Shown piece after piece: positions 59,390 to 64,000 of a stretch of 64,000 bases of DNA. The stretch lies in contig CAZBPG010000008.1 in NCBI GenBank assembly GCA_964493695.1, forward strand, positions 1 to 64,000, given 5' to 3'. Position numbers and translations under genes: made by a program. Position 1 is the first letter of the stretch. Every line of letters begins with the position of its first letter. Below the pieces are notes generated by a model. The model made no database searches. It had not been told where the DNA came from and was given only the letters and a program-made list of their open reading frames with translations. This stretch comes from Bog-950 sp964493695. Lineage in GTDB: Bacteria; Bacteroidota; Bacteroidia; Chitinophagales; LD1.

Positions 59390-59746
59390 TCAATCACCGA
59401 TTGAGTTTCGTAGCTTATTGACCATTTTAAATATTGTTTCGGTTGTTGAATAATGTTTATCAAAATCTTCTTGGTTTATGTATTTCCTCTTATCAGCATG
59501 ATGCAGGCAAGCGATAACCTCTGCACAGGAACGTGAAGCGTATGACAGAAACCTTCTGTACTCAGCGGGCGATTGCCCGATAGCTCCTTCACTTATATTC
59601 AGTGATATGGAATCTGCCGCTCTTTTCATTTGTGAAGTAAGGCCGAACATTTCTTCTTTTGGGAATTTCCGTGTTAGTAAATGAACATCGTTTGCAAAAT
59701 CTACTGCCAGTTGCCATACATTTAATTTTTCAAACTTAAATCCCAT
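59390..59746 (-). CDS. Four-helix-bundle (S23 / TIGR02436-type) protein, copy 2
   Basis: The 118-aa protein is from the same family as the gene at 2723. It has FEKLNVWQLAVDFANDVHLL, the core QMKRAADSISLNISEGAIGQ and a C-terminal helix set with EVIACLHHADKRKYINQEDF. Sequence identity with copy 1 is low, so they are not recent duplicates; they share the layout. It sits between pyrR and pyrB, the outer repeat arms overlapping the pyrR stop codon. The function of the family is unknown. Confidence 0.9.
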   Translation of the reverse strand: MGFKFEKLNVWQLAVDFANDVHLLTRKFPKEEMFGLTSQMKRAADSISLNISEGAIGQSPAEYRRFLSYASRSCAEVIACLHHADKRKYINQEDFDKHYSTTETIFKMVNKLRNSIGD

Positions 59747-59753
59747 GTTGCTC

Positions 59754-59768
59754 TTGTATTCTGTATTT
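59754..59768 (-). promoter_or_regulatory. Conserved 5' leader of S23 genes, copy 2
   Basis: AAATACAGAATACAA on the minus strand, seven bases before the S23 ATG; identical to 3102-3116. Confidence 0.6.
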
Positions 59769-59800
59769 CAACTGTTGTCTGTTGTCCGTTAGCTGTTAAC
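59769..59800. repeat. Right inverted-repeat arm of S23 module 2
   Basis: It ends CCGTTAGCTGTTAAC and contains the pyrR stop codon (59796-59798). Its reverse complement starts GTTAACAGCTAACGGACAAC, matching the left arm closely. Confidence 0.8.
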
Positions 59801-60338
59801 TCTCCGCAATTATCCATACTTTATCTGCTCCGTCCGTCTCTTTCCATTCTACTTTTACCTTTTCTGCAGCAATAGAATCCACTACTTTTCCTACATATTT
59901 TGCCTGTATAGGCAGGTGGCGCTGTAGTCTTCTGTCAATAAGTACTAACAATTCTACATCGGCAGGTCGCCCGTAAGCCAGCATGGCATCGAGTGCCGAC
60001 CGGATGGTGCGACCGGTGTAAAGCACATCATCAATGAGGATAATATTTTTTCCTTCCAGCGAAAATTCAATATCAGTTTCATCGGCAATCATCGGCTTAT
60101 CTTTCAACCGGATATCATCGCGGTGAAAAGTGATGTCTAACTTCCCGTAATCAATATTCTTTTTCTTCAAAATTTCGCTGACTCTCCTATGAATTCTGTC
60201 AGCTAAAAACACTCCGCGCGGCTGCACACCAATGATAACAGAGTTGGAAAAATCTTTATGCTGTTCGATTAACTGATGACAAAGACGGGTGATAGTGAGG
60301 GTAAGTTTTTTGCTGTCGAGTAGAATGCGTGGCTGCAT
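59796..60338 (-). CDS. pyrR: Bifunctional pyr regulator / uracil phosphoribosyltransferase PyrR
   Basis: PyrR binds pyr mRNA in some bacteria and has uracil phosphoribosyltransferase activity. From the ATG at 60338 (MQPRILLDSKKLTLTITRL) the protein has 180 aa, the usual length; a 25-codon upstream extension is possible but atypical. The PRPP loop reads IILIDDVLYTGRTIRSALDA (about residues 93-112), followed by the hood region DYGKLDITFHRDD earlier. No PyrR-binding leader was identified upstream. It is first in the pyrR / S23 / pyrB group. Confidence 0.95.
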   Translation of the reverse strand: MQPRILLDSKKLTLTITRLCHQLIEQHKDFSNSVIIGVQPRGVFLADRIHRRVSEILKKKNIDYGKLDITFHRDDIRLKDKPMIADETDIEFSLEGKNIILIDDVLYTGRTIRSALDAMLAYGRPADVELLVLIDRRLQRHLPIQAKYVGKVVDSIAAEKVKVEWKETDGADKVWIIAES

Positions 60339-60466
60339 CGTAGATTGGTTGTGCGAATATAGATTTTTTTGCGTAACCGGAGTTTTGCGCGGTACGAAAA
60401 ACATTTTTTTCATTTTTCATAGGGAAATGTGAGGATAAGTGTGCATAACTTATAGAGGGGAATCTT

Positions 60467-60496
60467 TTGAAGGATGCATTTCGTTTTTACTTTTCG
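60467..60496 (+). promoter_or_regulatory. Candidate promoter of the SWIB gene
   Basis: TTG (60467-60469), 18 bp, then TACTTTTC (60488-60495). It fits TTG-N18/19-TAnnTTTG loosely, 22 bp before the ATG. Confidence 0.35.
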
Positions 60497-60517
60497 GTCA
60501 CAAAACCAAATTTAATT

Positions 60518-60844
60518 ATGGCAACAAAAAAGAAAGCTGCTAAAAAAGCAGCACCAAAAAAGGCGGCTAAGAAAGCAGCGCCAAAAGCTAAGCGTAAACC
60601 AAACGCGGCATTTATGAAAGCCCTAACTCCAAGCGCAGCTTTAGCAGCGGTTGTAGGAAGCAAACCACTACCTCGTACCGAGATAGTAAAACAACTTTGG
60701 GTTTACATCAAGAAGAACAAACTTCAAGATGCAAAAGAAAGACGCAACATCAACGCAGATGCGAATCTGTTGAAGGTGTTCGGTGGAAAGAAGCAAGTGA
60801 GCATGTTCGAATTAGCAAAACTAATCGGCAAGCACGTATCGTAG
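60518..60844 (+). CDS. SWIB/MDM2-domain protein with histone-like tail
   Basis: The 108-aa product has a Lys/Ala-rich N-terminal tail (ATKKKAAKKAAPKKAAKKAA) like eukaryotic histone H1 and bacterial Hc1 tails, followed by a SWIB domain (about residues 35-108: LTPSAALAAVVGSKPLPRTE, LWVYIKKNKLQD, RRNINADANLLKVFG). The tail would bind DNA; the SWIB fold may mediate protein contacts. Such genes occur in Chlamydia and Bacteroidota and may shape the nucleoid. Start codon ATG 60518 follows 17 unlikely codons. It ends at a strong terminator. Confidence 0.9.
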   Translation: MATKKKAAKKAAPKKAAKKAAPKAKRKPNAAFMKALTPSAALAAVVGSKPLPRTEIVKQLWVYIKKNKLQDAKERRNINADANLLKVFGGKKQVSMFELAKLIGKHVS

Positions 60845-60887
60845 TTTCTTTCTGAAAACAAAAGAGCAATCTTTTGTTTGAAAAAAT

Positions 60888-60920
60888 TGCCTGTCTGTTT
60901 ACAGACGGGCATTTTTTTTT
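60888..60920 (+). terminator. Terminator of the SWIB-domain gene
   Basis: TGCCTGTCTG pairs with CAGACGGGCA around TTTA, one G-T pair, followed by T9. Confidence 0.9.
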
Positions 60921-61054
60921 GGAGAAGAGTTCCCTACTTCCGTTAAAATCCTTTTGAAGAAGTTGCTAAATTACTTTGTAACAGAAAAGAAAGAACCAAA
61001 ACTGCAGCAAAACAGGCAGTAAATAAATGATAGAGAAACTTCATCGTAGTAAAG

Positions 61055-61867
61055 CTACGGCTGGGTAACCTCCAACCGGGCACCGTTATCAGTATTTACG
61101 GTAATCAATGCACCATCATTTACTGTAAGTGTATAACAATAAGCATTGCCCGAATTAATAAGCGGGCTATACGTAGTTCCGGCAGGTATTACAACATTTT
61201 TCGTAGAAGTAGGAACCGAGTTTGTACTCCAGTTGCAGGCATCGAACCAGTTAGTGCTGGAAGTGCCCCGCCATGTATGAGTTCCGTTTACGTCACCGGT
61301 GTAATACCAATAAACGTTTACTTCTGCGGCATAAGCACTGCCGCAGGCGTAATAGTCTGCCCAGCCAACACCGTTCCATTGGCATGGAGGTCCTAAATCG
61401 CGGTAAGCTATATCCGAAGCAAACTCTCCGGGACCGCAATGGTAATCGTCATTATCACAGTACCAGGCTTCATCATAAGAGCAATCGCCCCCACACCCAT
61501 CCTCTTCCCATGCATCAATATACAAATCGAACCTGGAAGGAACCGTGCTGCCGGTGTAGGTTTGGTCAAGAATTACATATTGGTTGGCATCGTACGGACC
61601 ACCAATCCATCCATAATTCCAGGTATTAGCTTGAATACATTGCCCGCCATTCCACCCTGTGCCAAGAATATCTTGATCAGCTCGCGCCCAAAACTTCCAT
61701 CTTACTTCCTGTTCGCCAAAGCCTGCATCTTGATAACTATCAATATAAACGTATCTTACCCTTATCATCAAACGCATCGGTCCATCGCTGAAAGTTTGAG
61801 CATGTGCTTCAGGAACAAACTGAAACAACAGAGCCAAAAGAGTAAGTAGAAAATAGAAACGCTTCAT
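61055..61867 (-). CDS. Secreted Cys- and Trp-rich protein
   Basis: A 270-aa protein with signal peptide (FYFLLTLLALLFQFVPEAHA). The mature part is rich in Trp, Tyr and paired Cys (DGCGGDCSYDEAWYCDNDD), typical of a disulfide-bonded extracellular domain. A terminal beta-helix-like region (TRWRGT-like WRGTSSTNWFDACNWS, IPAGTTYSPLI) matches surface-protein passenger repeats. It lacks a clear type IX sorting domain. It overlaps the next gene upstream by 4 bp, so it is coupled to it and to the tail-fibre-like gene. Confidence 0.75.
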   Translation of the reverse strand: MKRFYFLLTLLALLFQFVPEAHAQTFSDGPMRLMIRVRYVYIDSYQDAGFGEQEVRWKFWARADQDILGTGWNGGQCIQANTWNYGWIGGPYDANQYVILDQTYTGSTVPSRFDLYIDAWEEDGCGGDCSYDEAWYCDNDDYHCGPGEFASDIAYRDLGPPCQWNGVGWADYYACGSAYAAEVNVYWYYTGDVNGTHTWRGTSSTNWFDACNWSTNSVPTSTKNVVIPAGTTYSPLINSGNAYCYTLTVNDGALITVNTDNGARLEVTQP

Positions 61868-62277
61868 TTTTGTTCGGGTTTATAGTTTCGGTATTCTTCG
61901 GGTGCTGTGGCAGCGTCAAACATAGGAGTATTCCCTTCCGGTACTTTTTTATTGGTTAAGTCGGGCAGCGGACCGTATTTTTCAACATACCCCTTTTTGT
62001 CGTACAAGTAATACCAGTGCTGCATTTCGTTATTATACACAGTAATATCCCAGTCTTTATTATTCGTGTTTTTTAACTCGGGTTTTTTCTGCTCTGTAAC
62101 CGGATACTTCATGAAAGCCGGATAATACATATCGGAAGAGTATCCGGGCTTTTTGCTTTCATCCACCTTTTTTACAAAAACAGGAACAGGCGTTACCGGA
62201 GTTTGCTGCGCCTGTGCCGGCTCAGCGCACAAGATACAAAGCACAAAGCAAGAGAAAACAAGTTTCGCGATTTTCAT
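61864..62277 (-). CDS. Small secreted hypothetical protein
   Basis: A 137-aa protein with signal peptide (KLVFSCFVLCILCAEPAQAQ) and a Pro/Lys-rich mature part (VTPVPVFVKKVDESKKPGYS, PLPDLTNKKVPEGNTPMF). No domain recognised. It sits between the S74-domain protein gene and the Cys-rich secreted protein gene, with 21 and -4 bp spacing, so the three are probably cotranscribed. Confidence 0.7.
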   Translation of the reverse strand: MKIAKLVFSCFVLCILCAEPAQAQQTPVTPVPVFVKKVDESKKPGYSSDMYYPAFMKYPVTEQKKPELKNTNNKDWDITVYNNEMQHWYYLYDKKGYVEKYGPLPDLTNKKVPEGNTPMFDAATAPEEYRNYKPEQK

Positions 62278-62298
62278 AGCAGATAACAGGGGGTTAAA

Positions 62299-64000
62299 TT
62301 ATTTCTGAACACTTGGTTCCAACAATCTTGACAGTCTTGCAATTTTATCCTCCAGTTCCATAAAACGGTTTTCGGTAGATGTAGTGATAGATTTTAATTG
62401 CTGCTGTTGCGACTGAATTATATTCTGCAGCTCTTTTACTGCTTCAATCAGCAACGGAACAATGTGCCCGTACTCTACTGATTTTAATCCTCCTTGGTCG
62501 GTTTCTACTACTTCAGGCAAAATCTTTTCCACTTCCTGTGCAATTAACCCGATTTGTTTTTCTCTTTCAAAGTTCATATCCGGATACTCCTCTGTTTTCC
62601 AGTTGTAGCTCACGCCTCTCAACTCTTTTACTTTTTGTAAGGCATTGGTTAAAACCGCTACATCGGTTTTATAAGTAGAGTCAGAGGTTTCGCTGATACC
62701 GGTTGATTTAAACTTACCGGTTATGTTCAGATTGCCTTGTTGACGAACTCCGGCATCCTGCACATAAGTCTCAACAGTAGTTTGGGAGTTTGCAGTCCAG
62801 CCGTTAACGAGCGTTTTGTTGGTAGCACCATAATCGGTTACACGGGTGGTGTTGTTGGCGCGACAAGTGTACGAAGTGCCGCCAAGCAGCCAAACCACAA
62901 ACTCAGTAGAGAATGGATTGTACTCATACCGTGCTATAAACTGACGGGTATTATAATAAATCTCGGAATTAATAAATGCGGCACCGTGCCCCCACGATGA
63001 AGCGTGTGATCGGAATTTTGCCTGCAAGGCACCCCACCAACTGGCATCTTGGTGTACATTGGAACGTATAATTTCAAGCTCCATCGGACCGTCACTCCAG
63101 GCAGCATCGTTAAACACTATCGGGTAAAAGGTGGTATTACTTCCTCCAACGGTAAACGTTTCGGTGGCTTGTTTGCTTCTAATAGAATTACTCCAAACAG
63201 CAGTTCCATTGGCATCAGTCGCAGTTAAAACTTTATTGGCATCCGGTGAACCACCTCTTATTCGGGCGTTTCCATTTACATCTAAAGTAGCACCCGGTGA
63301 TACGCCAATACCTAAGCCGGAGTTATTTAATATCATCAATTGAGCACTACCCGCACTATTGTACCAATCATAACCACCGGTGCCAAAGTTTCTCCAGCGG
63401 GCAACACCACCATCCTGAATAAAGCCGGTGTAGTTAGTAGCATCGCCAATGTTTAAACCGGTTGACCAACCTACGCCACCTGCACCACCCGCAAAGATGT
63501 GGACCTTACCTACCGGGGCTGTTGTTCCTACACCCACATTACCTGCGGAGGTAATAAACATGGAATTGGCGGCACCGCCTGCCCCCATACCCAGCGAAGT
63601 ACCAGAATGCCAAACGTATTGTTCTGCCGAGCCACCGGCATTACGGAACCTGATTTCCTTTCCGCCACCCGATAGGGTGATATGTCCGGTAACATCCAGC
63701 TTATCTACCGGAGAAGAATTGCCTACACCTACGTTACCGTCAGATTTAAAAAACATGGAGAGCGTTCCGGTGGTGGCTGCATTGTAATCTGCTGTGTTAT
63801 TTACATAAACCGAGCCGTAACCTCCTGCTGCTGTATTTCCGAATCTTATTTCGTTAGCACTATTATTACCAAACACCAAAACACCTTGTGCCCCTGATTG
63901 CGCGCCCAACTGAGTTTTATAAGTGGTTGGATAATTGTTTGACGATACAGATATAGCCGATGCGGCAGAACCGCTTACATGAAGATTAGTTTGAGGAGTG
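62299..64000 (-). CDS. S74-domain tail-fibre-like surface protein (5' end cut)
   Basis: The reading frame is open to the right window edge, so the N-terminus is missing; at least 567 codons are visible. Visible parts: repeated NVGVGNSSPVDKLDVTGHIT-type beta units (as in phage tail-spike and bacterial surface fibres), a middle beta region, and a C-terminal S74 intramolecular chaperone domain (SDSTYKTDVAVLTNALQKVK, YNWKTEEYPDM, QIGLIAQEVEKILPEVV) ending in a coiled coil. The protein is probably an exported trimer-forming fibre. It is first of three likely cotranscribed secreted-protein genes. Confidence 0.87.
   Translation of the reverse strand, partial: TPQTNLHVSGSAASAISVSSNNYPTTYKTQLGAQSGAQGVLVFGNNSANEIRFGNTAAGGYGSVYVNNTADYNAATTGTLSMFFKSDGNVGVGNSSPVDKLDVTGHITLSGGGKEIRFRNAGGSAEQYVWHSGTSLGMGAGGAANSMFITSAGNVGVGTTAPVGKVHIFAGGAGGVGWSTGLNIGDATNYTGFIQDGGVARWRNFGTGGYDWYNSAGSAQLMILNNSGLGIGVSPGATLDVNGNARIRGGSPDANKVLTATDANGTAVWSNSIRSKQATETFTVGGSNTTFYPIVFNDAAWSDGPMELEIIRSNVHQDASWWGALQAKFRSHASSWGHGAAFINSEIYYNTRQFIARYEYNPFSTEFVVWLLGGTSYTCRANNTTRVTDYGATNKTLVNGWTANSQTTVETYVQDAGVRQQGNLNITGKFKSTGISETSDSTYKTDVAVLTNALQKVKELRGVSYNWKTEEYPDMNFEREKQIGLIAQEVEKILPEVVETDQGGLKSVEYGHIVPLLIEAVKELQNIIQSQQQQLKSITTSTENRFMELEDKIARLSRLLEPSVQK

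Overview
The window reads as a chromosomal scaffold of a Bacteroidota bacterium, probably a metagenome assembly because a run of 100 Ns sits at 15725-15824. Evidence for the phylum: a fused SecDF, secreted proteins with type IX secretion C-terminal domains, a flexirubin-type tyrosine ammonia-lyase gene set, a long-repeat type II-C CRISPR system, promoter-like TTG-N18/19-TAnnTTCG sites and little sign of Shine-Dalgarno sequences. I cannot name a genus. No rRNA, tRNA, transposase or integrase gene was seen.

Layout. 1-15127: groES-groEL; a merR / four-helix-bundle (S23) / M23 peptidase operon; alaS; a RelE-type toxin-antitoxin pair; gatB; a TlpA-like lipoprotein; and a four-gene membrane glycosyltransferase/TPR operon. 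15242-17257: a truncated surE, low-complexity DNA around the gap, and one unknown gene. 17258-24049: a complete type II-C CRISPR locus (16 full repeats plus one degenerate repeat, cas2, cas1, cas9, tracrRNA). 24050-25512: repeat-rich DNA and one small membrane protein. 25512-29430: tyrosine ammonia-lyase, a FabG-like reductase and a phytoene-desaturase-like oxidoreductase. 29457-35393: two outer-membrane-like proteins, secDF and a nucleotidyltransferase pair. 35414-49264: secreted and surface proteins (PKD, type IX signals, collagen-like repeats, an S74-like chaperone domain, LVIVD repeats) separated by palindrome-rich DNA. 49298-54647: a PAS histidine kinase, nuoF, and small toxin-antitoxin-like cassettes lying between extra copies of the nuoF 3' end. 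54719-60920: small unknown genes, a 41-bp tandem repeat array, a Nudix gene, pyrE, and pyrR / S23 / pyrB. 60518-64000: a SWIB-domain protein and secreted proteins, the last cut by the window edge.

The most unusual structures are these. (1) The last 74 bp of nuoF occur three times, each extra copy following a small toxin-antitoxin-like cassette, with the original-looking terminator after the last copy. (2) Two S23 four-helix-bundle genes are each placed at an operon junction, enclosed by imperfect inverted repeats that overlap the upstream gene's stop codon, and share a 15-nt 5' leader. (3) A 41-bp iteron-like array lies beside a gene with a duplicated helix-turn-helix-like segment. (4) Palindromic elements sit in frame inside coding sequences. 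In the CRISPR locus each repeat carries a promoter-like sequence directed toward cas2, the tracrRNA gene is divergent from cas9, and its anti-repeat retains a degenerate form of the repeat promoter facing cas9.
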